A stretch of 64,000 nucleotides of DNA from assembly GCA_914767715.1 (NCBI GenBank), contig OU612069.1, forward strand, positions 3,844,001 to 3,908,000, written 5' to 3'. The stretch is from Membranipora membranacea. Taxonomy: Eukaryota > Bryozoa > Gymnolaemata > Cheilostomatida > Membraniporidae. The notes beneath the pieces were generated by a model. That model was not told where the DNA came from, ran no database searches, and worked only from the letters and a program-made list of their open reading frames with translations. Within the stretch, counting starts at the first letter, position 1. Every line of letters starts with the position of its first letter. Below are positions 37,080 to 49,036 of the stretch, piece by piece. The translations under genes and the position numbers were made by a program.

Positions 37080-38637
37080 TAGTACCAGAGCAAGAACAAG
37101 TGTGAACTTCATCTTCTAAACGATTCTAAAAATACCAAGAGAGAATATTTTCAAAATTCAGTATCATGTATATATATATATAATTTTAACATTTCTGATA
37201 CAATAAAAACATTACAATTAAAAATAATATTTTGTTATCTCATTTTGTTTCAGCAAATCATTTGAACTATATACAGCAAAATATATACAGCAAACATATC
37301 ATTCACAATTCTTTGTAGCATAATTTCAACCCTGTGACATAGTAAACAATCAAAATACATTTGTTTTTGTCAATGGCATTACGGGGGAAGAAAAAAAAAA
37401 GGATTTTTAGTGGTCAGACTGTACAAGCAGGGAGGCAAGTTTTAAAAGGGCACATTTCTTCAGCCCCAGTTTTCACCTGGTTGCAAGGCAGCATAGCAGC
37501 AACACAGTATATGTCACCAGAGCAAATTTTTTTACTGATAGAATAGCTTTTTGATTAGTTTTCTGTGTTAAATCGATAACAAACAGTAGTAACTTCATAA
37601 AAGGAGAGGGACTCAGTGAAGGCAGGAAAGTGTTTTTCCCATAGAGTTATAATATACTCTAGAGTGGACAATGTGTACAAAAATAGCATCAGTTTTTGTT
37701 TTACTTAATTATTGCGAAATCCATGGCGTGACACAATCTGGTTGTGCATGGCTAGTGCCTGTATCATATAATTTATCATTGAGAATTTAGGAATCGGGTA
37801 TGAAAATTTAAGTTTTAGAGCACGTATAGCCATTTTCTCAGAAAAATTTTCATGGCCCACTATGTGGAACACTTGTAGGTATTTTCACTTGCAGCCATTC
37901 TCCCCTTCAACAAGGTTACATTTCATCAAATTACACATAGAGAGTTGTCTTCCCAATTTTTTTATCATTTTGTAATTCGGAGTTATCTTCTTAAAGACTA
38001 ATAATTCGAGACTGATATCCTATCCCTTAACTATTTCTTATATGAAGGGGGGTGAGGTACTTGGAGGTGTCGAAGGTTTTTTGCTTTGTCAAGGTAAACT
38101 GAAAATCTTAACTGAAAAGAAAATTACAGAGAACAGGTGCCCAGAGAGAAGGAGAGACCTTTTGTATAACCATACCAATGATTGCTGTACCACTGGATAT
38201 AAAGATGAAAGAGAAAGGTATGCATCTGCCAGGTCTTTATTTATGATTATTCATACATAAGATTAGATATACAAGAAAGACTTAAGTTCCATTGATAAGT
38301 AGTAGTTATGAATTATCCCTGTCCCAGTATTTATTATTATATTTTGTCGTTATTCCAGTCATACTGTATATTTAATTGTAATGTACTAAGCAGGGACATG
38401 CCTGGTCCCTCTTACAGGCATGTACCTGCTTTCATCATACTGATGTGATTAGCTAATCCAGACATTATCATCAGTTCATAAGTAGGTTCTTTCTTACTTT
38501 TATCCTATCCCCATCCTATCCACAGACAGCAGGTCACTGACAGCTGATTTGATGAGTTGCAGCCTTGTGTGTGTGTGGTTTGTGATTGTTGTGGTGAAGA
38601 TGGGGAGCTTGCATGAACCAAGTTATCGCGGCTGCGC
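37080..38637. other. Region without a recognised gene
   Basis: An open frame at 38042-38260 (72 codons) has no splice, start or homology support I can give. Otherwise the stretch is AT-rich with no bounded repeat that I can see. Confidence 0.35.
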
Positions 38638-38764
38638 AGCTTCTGTACCCGCCAATTATGTTGCTCAGATGAGTCACTTCTCTCTCATTGGTCAGAATAT
38701 TAACTTACGACCAATGAGAGAGAAGTGACTCATCTGAGCAACGTAATTGGCGGGTACAGAAGCT
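38638..38764. repeat. Foldback hairpin with 56-bp arms
   Basis: The arms 38638-38693 and 38709-38764 are inverted repeats with one mismatch and a 15-base loop. This could be a foldback MITE or a transcribed hairpin; no target duplication was found. Confidence 0.8.
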
Positions 38765-39768
38765 CTTGTATTTACTAAAATAAGGAAAATTCCCAACCCA
38801 AAAAACGGCCAGGCTGAATAAGACTAGCTTAGCTGTTGTGAATTTGATTGTGCTAATCAGATTCACCACATTAGCATCAGCCCCAAGGGTCTGCAGGCCC
38901 AGATTTTCCCATCTCTGGTATCATCTGCAGCAATAAGAACCCATTCAAAGACCTATTTTGCGGCTGCCAGTCCCCAAATAGGTATCCGGTTGCTTTAAAC
39001 ACACTCAGACACAAATTTCATTGGGATGGATGGGTTTGCAACATGAGTTGATTGGTTTTGGGCACTCATCACCGGGGTGATAAACCCATCAGGATGTGTT
39101 TGCTACGATTAAAACCCACCAGGACAACTTTATGGCGATTGATGGATGCCATTTGCCATTCCGACCAGGTCATTGATTGAGTACAGACTTTACTTCTTCT
39201 ACAAGGACAAATGAGGCCTAAAAGCAAAAATATTTTGGTGGAGGAGAGTGGGGTTAGTTGGGCGATTAATTATTTTTAGATGAAAGCGCAGAGGTTGATT
39301 ATTTTTTCAATTTTCATTGGATAATTGAGTGGAGGGCCTTAAATGACCCTGCTGCTGCTGGTCTGAATAATGAAGAAAATAATGTTTTTTGTTTACTTCT
39401 ACAGCTAAAGTAACAATCAGGAATAAATATGTCGATAGTACACACTACACAGGCCCCCCCCCCCTTTTGAATAACAACAGTAGTTGATCTCAACTCCCCA
39501 AATGTATACACTCCAAATAATGAAGCATAGCTGATTGAAAACTTGGTGTGTGACAAAGAACCTAATCCTAACAACGAGGCCTACTTCACCTATATTTATA
39601 TTGTTTAATAAGTTTGAGGACATAATTCAATCCCTCCAAATACATTCTTTATCACTGCAATGTGAGTTTGCAAAGACAACTGGCACAGATTGCCTCAAAT
39701 ATTAGCATTTTGATATTGTATAGTGGTATAATATATTTTCAGTAGTTTTGCCATATTTTTATTTACAG

Positions 39769-42672
39769 CCCAAAGTCCGATGCTGCTCTTTCAACTTACT
39801 CCAATGGCGAGAAAGTTGAGACGAGTACCATGTAAATTTCATATGTTGGTCAGCAGAGAGCTCTCGGTCAGAGTTCATATCAACAGGGTTCTGTGTAGTT
39901 CTGGTATAGCTATCATGCCACAGTATGATACTGTCATACGGTTTTGAAAGTCTTATCTCAGTCTCCCTCATTTAAGTGTGGAAATTGTTTACTGGATGGT
40001 GGTTTACTTATGGTGTTTTATCGGGTGTGTGTGTGTTGTTATTGTGGTGCTCACAAAGTTTAATCACACATTCCATGTTTCACTACGAGCTATAGTGTAT
40101 TTGTATTTGGTGTGTACGGTTTTAGGTACCAATATAAACGTGTACTGGCTGCTCACTTTATACCCTTTATCATTTTAGGTATGCGTATCCCTCTAGAAAG
40201 CCCGGAAATATATTCTCCAACAGGTATGTGTCAATTAAAACATTTTACCACTTAATAGCCTAGACGTAATGAGGAATTAATCCCGACTAACCTCTTGAGA
40301 GATAGGAGATTGGACAACTGTATATTGTTTTCATTTTCTGTTCACCTTAGGTCGTCTCCTCTCCAAACAGACAAAGAAAACTCCCTGTCTTTCAGTACTT
40401 CGATACGAGTTGATATGAGAAATGTTAGGAATTGCAGGCGAAAATTGTTGTTAGCACTAGATAGGATACACTTTAGGTAAATGAGTTAGTAGATTGCATC
40501 GTACCAAATAATCAGTTATGTTTATACTGACTGAGATAACAATAGTGATATGTATTCAATTTTATTTTATAGAACACAATGATAAGTCACTGATGCTTCT
40601 GAAGCAGGCTGACCTCCGAGTTCAAAACGTTCTAACTAAGCCAGCACTAACTCTAGATTTATTGTAATAAAGAGGTATACCAAAAGGCATATTGTGTGCA
40701 TGGAATTTGGAATATGTTGTTAGGCTGGCACCAAACTTATGGTTGAATGCTGGGAATGTGCATATTGCAAGTCTTCCAATCATTCTCAGGAATAAGATTC
40801 AGCCTTATTTTTACATACTAATTTTGGTAGCCCACTCCGCAATGGTTCAAAATGAAAGTTCAATGCAGTTGACAATTACTTGTTTTGGAAACATAAAAAA
40901 TATAAAGAGTAGGTCCAACTGCAAGTCTAGGAAGTGAACTTTGGTTCTAGAAAAGAACAATTTATTCTCTGATTATTAGGTGCAGCCTACAACAGTAATG
41001 GTGACATAGTACCACCTTCCGCCATGCTGATGTTGATACCCAGCTAGCCACAATGTCACCATCACCCAGGTATTTCAATCTTCTTAATGGAAACAACTTA
41101 TGCATAATTAGAAAAAAAATTCTTACATGTATATTTGGCAGTGTGACAAAAACATTGCAGAAAGATAGCCTGCCTAGCCTTGTGTACTCTTGAATATTTT
41201 TCATTTTTAATACTCTATGGCTGCATGGCCCACATATTTTAGTGGATTGGATATAGTTAGATGCCAAAACATATACTTGACAGCAATGCCATAAAATCAT
41301 AGGGGACAGGATGTATATCACTGGTATATTTATTTTATAAGTATTATATCTATTTAGATGTAAACACTGCTGACTAATTTACACCCTTTATGTTTTAGAC
41401 TATTGGTGGAAAGTATTGTAACAGTGAAAAAATGTCAAAGCCTGCAGAAGAGCAGACAGCACTGGGTATTAATTCTTTCACCAGGTTTGTGACAAATTTC
41501 AAAACAAACGCCATGTAATTAACTTGTCAGCTACTATTACTGTTCCTTATTAATCTAATGTCATCATTCTTAAATCAACAGCGTCGACAGAATCAGGATA
41601 CATTATCTTTCTGACATTTGCAGTTTTCTGTCCTTACAAAAACTGTGATCGGACAACTGTACATTGTTTACATTTTGTTCATGTGAGAAGACAATCACCC
41701 ATCAACAAAAAACATACAAACGATGTATACTTGTCTGATCTCTAATATTGTACGGGCAGAGAACTCTTATTGCCAGGAAGATTAGTGCATCATAAATCAG
41801 ACGTAGGTGTCTACTCATATTTGGGTTGTGATGTGAGTAGCTTCTGTCCCTTTTGCCCAAATCAGCAGCGTGGACAGAATTAGGATACGTTATCGTTCTG
41901 AAATTTGCAGTTTTCTGTGCTTACAAAAACTGTGATCGGACAACTGTACATTGTTTACATTTTGTTCATGTGAGAAGACAATCACCCATCAACAAAAAAC
42001 ATACAAACAATGTATACTTGTCTGATCTCTAATATTGTACGGGCAGAGAACTCTAATTGCCGGGAAGATTAACGCATCCTAAATCAGGCGTAGGTGTCTA
42101 CTCATGTTTGGGTAGTGATGTGAGTAGCTTCTGTCCCGTTTGCCCAAATCCGCAGCGAAGACAGAATTAAGATACATTATCATTCTGAAATTTGCAGTTT
42201 TCTGTCCTTACAGAAATTGTGAACGGACAACTGTACATTGTTTACATTTTGTTCATGTGAGAAGACAATCACGATAAACAAAAACAATACAAACAATGTA
42301 TACTTCTCTGATCTCTAATATTGTACGGGCAGAGAACTCTAATTGCCAGGAAGATTAGTGCATCATAAATCAGACGTAGGTGTCTACTCATGTTTGGGTA
42401 GTGATGTGAGTAGCTTCTGTCCCGTTTGCCCAAATCAGCAGCGAAGACAGAATTACGATACGTTATCGTTCTGAAATTTGCATTTTTCTGTCCTTACAAA
42501 AATTGTGATCGGACAACCATACTTTATAACAAAGAGCCCCTGCAGTCATTAGTAGAGTTGGCAAATACCAATACACCAATAAGTCAGTGGACCACGACTT
42601 ATTTAATATTTTTCAGATGCCCTGGCGCAGAGCTGTAAACAAAGAAATTGTGTGTGTAGTTATGGAGAGTAA
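39769..42672 (+). CDS. Candidate small multi-exon gene of unknown function
   Basis: Exons 39769-39831, 40179-40223 and 40351-40476 each start and end in phase 2 with clean GT-AG borders, and 41399-about 41487 follows in phase. Read together they give PKSDAALSTYSNGEKVE, YAYPSRKPGNIFSN, SSPLQTDKENSLSFSTSI and a basic segment VRNCRRKLLLALDRIHF. If exon 41399 splices at GTTTGT, the exon at 42616 continues to a stop at about 42672; if not, the frame ends near 41492. An alternative exon at 40573-40668 (open, ends TTATTG-stop) does not keep phase. No domain is recognised and the start lies further upstream. Transposon origin cannot be excluded. Confidence 0.4.
41576..42520. repeat. 287-bp tandem repeat, 3.3 units
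   Basis: The landmark TGATCGGACAACTGTACATTG-like sequence recurs at 41646, 41934, 42221 and (diverged) 42508, giving a period of 287-288 bp. Units are about 90% or more alike by eye. It lies in an intron of the candidate gene. Confidence 0.9.
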
Positions 42673-43075
42673 TGCTTGGTAGACAATTGTAACATCGAAT
42701 TAAAAGGTAAGTTGAATCAAGGACACCAGTCATCCCCCATCCGATTTGTTTGGATAGTTTGATTGCCTAATGGTTTTATACACGAATCATTCACTAAATT
42801 ATTTATTTACCATTGAATTACTTTGAAAATTCTTCAAATATTGTCTTCGCCTTGTCATAGTCTAACAAGTATAATAATTAACAATGTAATTTTAGCTCTA
42901 ACACAAACCAAGCGGAAAGATGAATATCTACCTGTTTTGAAATGATGATGCTTCAACATTCACAGCAACTTTTTTAATATTTTTCAGATGCCCATGCACA
43001 GAGAGAGAAATAGAGAGTGTAGTAATGGAGAGGGATGCTTGATAGACACCTAGAAGATGCACCTGGAAAGGTAAG
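42585..43075 (+). repeat. Duplicated exon-like unit
   Basis: Two copies, about 42600-42740 and 42975-43115, each have a TTTTTCAG acceptor, about 80-100 exon-like bases starting ATGCCC and a GTAAG donor. They are about 370 bp apart. Neither reads far without a stop, so they may be non-coding exons. Confidence 0.45.
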
Positions 43076-44048
43076 CACACTCAACAACACCAGTCATTCC
43101 TCATCTGTTTTGTAAACTAAAAACTGGCTAATGGTTTCATACACTATCAGCTTCCTTTAAAAACTCTTTAATTGGCTTACCGCCAGTTGCCCCTGCAATG
43201 GATTTTAATTTGTTTCGCTATAGTCTTGACTCCTGCAATTAAAGTCTTGATAGTCACTTATCCGTGTTTCGATTCCTCTCAACTGATCTACGTTGTCCAG
43301 ACTTTATCCTCCTAGTCGAGGGCAGACATGTAGCGAATAATACCCTTGGTAACTGAGTTTCTAAACAAAGTTAACAATATATATAAGTAATATAATAATA
43401 ATAATATAATGTAATGTTATGTAATTGTGGCACTACAGTTAAATATCAGAATTCAAACGACAGTTTGGCCTATACTTCGGCTCACTTTGATATTGGCCCT
43501 GACATTTTACAATTAAACTGTGTTACTGTTGATGTCTTTTTTTTTCTTTAGACGAAGCAGAGTAAATGGTCCAAACAAGAATAGAATCGCTAAGCTTTCC
43601 TCATCACGACCTCAGACTTAACCACCTTAATAGCCTACACTACTTACTTTAAATCTCACCAAGCCAGCTGTATAGCTGTATCCGTATCTGTATCCATGTA
43701 TCTGACGAATTATCATGTGCTATCATCATCATCACTATTTTTTTACTTTGATTACCCAATCAAACTTATTTTATGCCGAGTAATAATAGTTATTTATGAT
43801 TGTTCATCATAACTTTATTAAGGCCTTTTCTTTTCTTTTTTATTGTATTCCTGACATCTGATATGCTTTATTGTCCTTATTTTTTCATCTTAATCTGAGT
43901 TTTTGATTCACCATCAACCGTTTTTCTTATTCACCTAATCATAGGTTTATGATCACAATCAGGATGAAAAATAAAGCTATGACATCTAGAAACAAGCAAT
44001 GCTACACCACAGTTTTATAGTCCCGTGTTAATCCAGTACGAATTGTCA

Positions 44049-44359
44049 CCCAGCGTGCAAACTGTCATAGATTGATGGAGATTTGATGTTGATGACGACG
44101 TCCGGCGACAGTTGAGGGTTGGTCATGAGGTGAAATCCCGATCCATGCTGATGTATGGGAGAAATTTGTCGTTGAATCAATGATAATCTGATATAAAATC
44201 AATGTTGACTTGATATCAGATCATCGTTGATTCAACGACAGATTTCTCCCATACATCAACGTAGATCGGCGTTTCACCTCATGACCAACCCTCAACCGTC
44301 GCCGGACGTTGGCATCAACGTCAAATCTCAATCAGTTCTACGACAGTTTGCCCACTAGG
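44049..44359. mobile_element. Foldback MITE, about 310 bp
   Basis: Almost the whole block is an inverted repeat: 'gtgcaaactgtc', 'gtccggcgac', 'gagggttggtcatgaggtg' and 'tgtatgggagaaat' on the left recur inverted on the right, around a centre near 44200. No coding frame is present. Superfamily not assigned. Confidence 0.8.
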
Positions 44360-44604
44360 TATCATCAACAAACTGGTGAACCGTTATCAAACAGTATTTT
44401 GAATAGATATTTGAGTATTTAGCAGGTCTTTTAGGATTATTCCTGTAGCGTAATCTTTTAATGATATAGACCATGAGCATATGCGATAAATTTTAGGGTA
44501 TTAAGTGTAGAATAAACGCCAATGACTCATACTTTACTTTCTATTATGCCATTACAATTGAATAATCAATATAACTCCAGTTCTTAGCAACTAATTATTG
44601 TCAT

Positions 44605-46392
44605 ATGTAGGGCGGTTATCCAATGTGTTGCCCTGAGGCTACGAATTTCACATTCTGTGGCATTGGCAGGGGGGGAGAGGGCTAAATCCACTTGCAATGG
44701 AGGGAGGAGGGACCAACTCAGCAAGCTACGATATACAGATTGAATAATTTGACTTTCAAGGAATATTAAAATTTATTCATTTCTATTTGTACTGAAGCTT
44801 ATTGAATCGCAAAATATCTCAATGATACAGAGAATGTAATATAACATTTTTATATCAAACTCAAAAGATCTGTTATTTCAGATGTCTTATTCTTGACTAG
44901 TTACACCATGTGGATAAAAATATAATGACTGATCGCTACCAGTCTTTATCATTTCCAAAGATATAAATTCAGTGCTTACATTGATAAAATTATTACGAGT
45001 AGGCCTACATAAAAATGTAAAGACAAGCATTAATATTGAGAGGAGCTTGTTGTGATTAGTAAGGTCACTCTAGAACCAAAACTTCATATTGTTTTTAAAT
45101 ATAGTAGCAAGTTCAGAAAAATAGTTGACGACAATCACATCGATATATTTGCATTCACATCTGCAATCATTTGGATAAGACAGAAAAGTGAAAAAGCTAA
45201 ATATTCTATTGTTATAAATGTCAGCAGGTTATAGATTATGTGTCGACAGGACTTTAACGATTCATGACAATATCATTCTGGTGATTATACAATTTTTCAG
45301 TTTATATAGCAGTGGTATCAAACGTATCTAGAAAGGTGTTAGGCAATTTATGGGCTCAACCCTGTGCACCAGATGCTATAAGACCGCAAAAAAGTTCCAA
45401 AAAATGCTAGTAATGGCGTCTCTGATTTGAGTAATTTGGATGGAAAATAAAGTGTAACCCAAACTGCGATGTTGTTGTCTGAATGAAGCTGCCAAAAATT
45501 CTGTTGTTGTAAAGGTCTTTTGTCTTTATCACCAAGATCGGCAATGTCTTGACCTACAAAATAAAACAACTATGCGTGAATAAAGAGTGGCTTACCAATG
45601 ATCTGCATGCAGAATTTCAAACAAATATATTTTAAAGATTCGGATAGCCATGTGTGATTATGAAGAAACTGTAACCTAGCTGTAAATTGATGTGTTGGAT
45701 GTCTAGCTGGATTAAATGAATTTCCAATACCCAAAAGTTCAATTATGTGATATGACCATGAAAAATAAAAGCAGAAGGAATTTATTGATTGATATTGTTT
45801 TTAGGTATTCCAATGATTTCTTTCATTCCAACGTGATGACTCTACTGATTTGGTTGCAGCGGAAAACTTTTCACAGCTGGTAACGCTTACCTGGTTTTCC
45901 ATAACATATCTGGTTTCTGATGGCTTTCAAAAATAGACAGGCAGCATTAGGTAGCTCACCAGTAGAGAATAATCTGGAAAAGAAAGATTGAAATTCAGGT
46001 TTACTGTCTTGCCGCTAACATGTCACTCATGGAGTTGCTGAGGCATTCCACAGCATGAGAGAACCCAAAAACAAAAAAATTCAATATAATTTACACAACA
46101 AATCGATACTTAGCTAGTCAGCCAACAACAGAGTGCCATGAGCAACAGTTATGTAACATTTTCATTAATCCTATATTTTACAATGAACTGACCGCTGAAC
46201 TCCAGCTGTTACTGTTAGTAAACAATTGTAATTGATGGGAATTAAGCGGAATGCCTTCGATCAGTGTTCAAGTTTTGTCATAACGATAACATAATTATTC
46301 AATCTATTTTGCATTGGTATAATTGTCAAATGATAAATTCATTTCTCAACCCTAGTGCTCCCACTGATCTCAAACCTTTGACATTCATTCAT
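44605..46392. mobile_element. Internally deleted relative of the giant CACTA-like element
   Basis: 44605-45310 resembles the giant element's left part (about 14275-14790: 'ttatccaatgtgttgccctgaggct', 'acagagaatgtaatat', 'ggttatagattatgt.tcgacagga'). 45400-46392 resembles its right part (about 31970-32210, 34140-34720 and 36180-36420). The genes, the 1.9-kb element and the minisatellite are absent. Terminal CACTGTTATCC sequences are missing, so this copy is truncated at both ends. Confidence 0.65.
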
Positions 46393-46904
46393 ACAGCAAG
46401 GCATGGCCCTTCACCGCACTGGAACTATCCACCTTAAACTAAGAAAATGTTTGTTATAAATGAGACAATCATCGTGTCATTAATGTGCACAACTATTACC
46501 CGCTTCGAGAATTGATGATATATCACATAATCTACCGAGGGAAAAATGTGATGAAAGTAATCTGACACAAGAGTTATTTATTATAATACACAGCAAGAAA
46601 TAATTTGATACATAATACAAACTCTCGTGAGGCAAAACTACAAAGATAACTCCATCATACCTGTCAAATGTATTAAAATTTATGAATGAGTGGTCTGAAT
46701 TAATAAGTTTTTGCTGACACAGAAGACAGTCAATTCAGTGAATTAAAATTGGTGGGGTATGAAATTGCCGTTCATAGGGATGCATTCATGAATTTTATTG
46801 CGAAAGCGCAATTGAGTGTGCCGATTTGAATATAATAGGCAGAACATGGGGCAGAAACACAACAAAGACTTTCGAGAAATTGAATATGTTAGTTAAAATG
46901 TTGG

Positions 46905-47136
46905 CTAGAATCGCAAGGGTTAGTCACTCACCACATCGTAGCGGCGAAAGTCTGTGTGCCTTAAGGGCAAGGCTGCAATGTCTGTGCCATTTTGCTCTCA
47001 GTTTGTAGGCAGGTGGGAGCACACCTGGGGGTCCAACAACTCCCATTAGTCAGTGAACTGCAGTTGGATTTGAACCCACGACCTTCAACACTTGCATGCT
47101 AAAGGACTGGCGATCTAACCACTGAGCCACCTCCTA
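46905..47136 (-). mobile_element. tRNA-derived SINE
   Basis: Read on the minus strand from 47136 it begins like a tRNA: GGAGGTG, A box TGGCTCAGTGG, B box GGGTTCAAATCC. The tail then departs from any tRNA and includes CCAGGTGTGCTCC and 'ttgcgattctagccaacatt'. The 3' side of the acceptor stem does not pair, so this is a SINE head and not a functional tRNA gene. Confidence 0.7.
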
Positions 47137-47295
47137 TATACACGATTTCATAATTATTTCTAAGTCAGGCAGCTAGTTATAAAGGAATGGCGGTGTAATA
47201 TAATTCACTGTTCTGTAAAAGCCTCGTAAATTGAAGAGGCTTGAATTTCAACAAATGCCAATAAAGGAAGTTATATGGACTTTTTTCGCGCCTGC

Positions 47296-47480
47296 CCTTA
47301 AACACCAAGCGTTGGAGGTCCTGGGTTCGAATCCCGCTGCGGTCTACCGCCTACTGGGCTCATATGACGCCCTAGGTGTGCTCCGACGGAGACAACACTT
47401 GCGATTTTGACCCACATTGAAAGGGCCTGGCTTGACTGATAACTGTGACATGGGATTAGACCAACAAGCAGGCCGAAACC
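47296..47480 (+). mobile_element. Related SINE, 5' part degraded
   Basis: A good B box (GGGTTCGAATCC) is followed by CTAGGTGTGCTCC and 'cttgcgattttgacccacatt', the same body modules as the SINE about 200 bp to the left but in opposite orientation. The A box is not recognisable. Confidence 0.6.
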
Positions 47481-47569
47481 TAAGCAGTCTGATCTTTGTC
47501 AACACGTCATGTCAATCTACTAATCGTCATATGAAAGAGGCAGTTTCAAATCAATAGAAATATTGTTTA

Positions 47570-47915
47570 CAGACATGATGGCCTTCATTTGCATCAATAA
47601 CCTTCATAATATATCCTTGGCCAGCTATAAATACATGATCAACTGAGGAAGCCAAGACTCACAATATGAGCAACAAGGATATGGCGTGATATCTAGGGTA
47701 TTTTATTGGCAATATCAGCCTAGTGCACCTGATACCTTGTGAAGGTTATTGATACGTATGAAGGCCATCATGTCTGTAAACAATATCAAAACAAAAGTCA
47801 CAAACTGTGTTCTGCACACATATGTCTAGATGCCTTCACTAGCATCAATAACCTATACAAAATATCCTTGGTCAGCTATAAATACATAATAAATCAAGGA
47901 AACCAAGGAAACCAA
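47570..47915. repeat. Direct and inverted local repeats
   Basis: 'catcaataacct...atatccttgg.cagctataaatacat' occurs at about 47592-47635 and 47848-47893, and a segment with 'tgtttacagacatgatggccttcat' recurs inverted at about 47759-47785. This looks like a rearranged small repeat. Confidence 0.6.
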
Positions 47916-48975
47916 GGATTTCCGAACAATCAACAGGTATATGGCTGTTTTGCAGGGTGATATTCAGACTTGCTCAGCCTGTTGAACAGATATTCTGCAC
48001 AAATTACAAATGAAATATCCGTTTTCAGTTGAGCATTTAGCATTTAGCATTGAGCATTGAGCATTGAGAATGATTTGCACTTTCTGCTGGTCTGTTTTGA
48101 AACAAACTTTCATTTTATAGGTAAACAAAAAAAAAGCCAATCTTGACTAAGCTGTTCGGTTTGATAACCTCATTGTCTGAGGAATCAGACTGGTTTGCTG
48201 TAAATGATGATTATCACCCTTTCTTCCAGTATTGATAATGTATCAAGGGTATATTGTGAATGTTTTCTCAACTATAAAGGGTCTGAAATGGTCAGCGAAC
48301 TGGAACTCAACAACAGTGAAGATAAAAGCTATGATAATCAGGACTTGACTATTAGAATTTAGAATATATAGAAACAAAGACAAATAAGGTCTTTATAGAA
48401 GACTAGAAACACGAGGATGGAGCAGACCTGGAAACATCAGAAGACAACCCTAACAGAGTCTGGGTTTAATTTAGGAGGGCACTGTCTATATAGCAGTCGA
48501 TAGCAGGATGACACACCAAATTATTTATGTATAACCACAAGTTTTAAGGTTTAAGATTCCCAGCTTCTTTTAGTTTGCATGTTGTCCCCTGTGTTTTGGG
48601 CCACTTTTGGTGCAGGTTCACTTTCAATCCACTGTTAATACCTTTGATTGTTCTCAAGCATATTTTTCATTGCGTACTGACCATCCACATACCACCTGTA
48701 ATCTCGATTCGTGAGCTCATTGATAATATAAGTTAAGGAGATGGGAGTAAACAACAACGGAATAGATTCCTAACCATCTACAATATACTGCACAAATTCA
48801 TGTAAATTAATGATGATCCTGATGCAGGCAGCAAAACACAACGTCGCTGTTTAGGAGCGATACTAACAACAAGTGAGCGATAATAGATCAAATATCCTTT
48901 AGTAAGCTTTCACCTTGATAATGTGGAAAGAAGAGATGTTGTGTTGTGATGTGTTGCTTGTCCTTGAATTTTGAG

Positions 48976-48982
48976 TATAAAA
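48976..48982 (+). promoter_or_regulatory. TATA box of the BRICHOS gene
   Basis: TATAAAA lies 61 bases before the start codon at 49037, which allows a transcript start near 49005 and a short 5' leader. Confidence 0.6.
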
Positions 48983-49036
48983 TCCCTTGCATCAATTGTA
49001 TACAGTTATTAGCAGATCAGATAGCCACTTTTCACC

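Noticed and set aside
39759-39971. A 70-codon minus-strand frame starting MRETEIRLSK
   Set aside because: It overlaps a plus-strand exon (39769-39831) that has splice sites and phase agreement with three further exons; the minus frame has no such support.
47065-47136. A functional tRNA gene on the minus strand
   Set aside because: A and B boxes are good, but the acceptor stem does not pair and the sequence runs into a SINE body.
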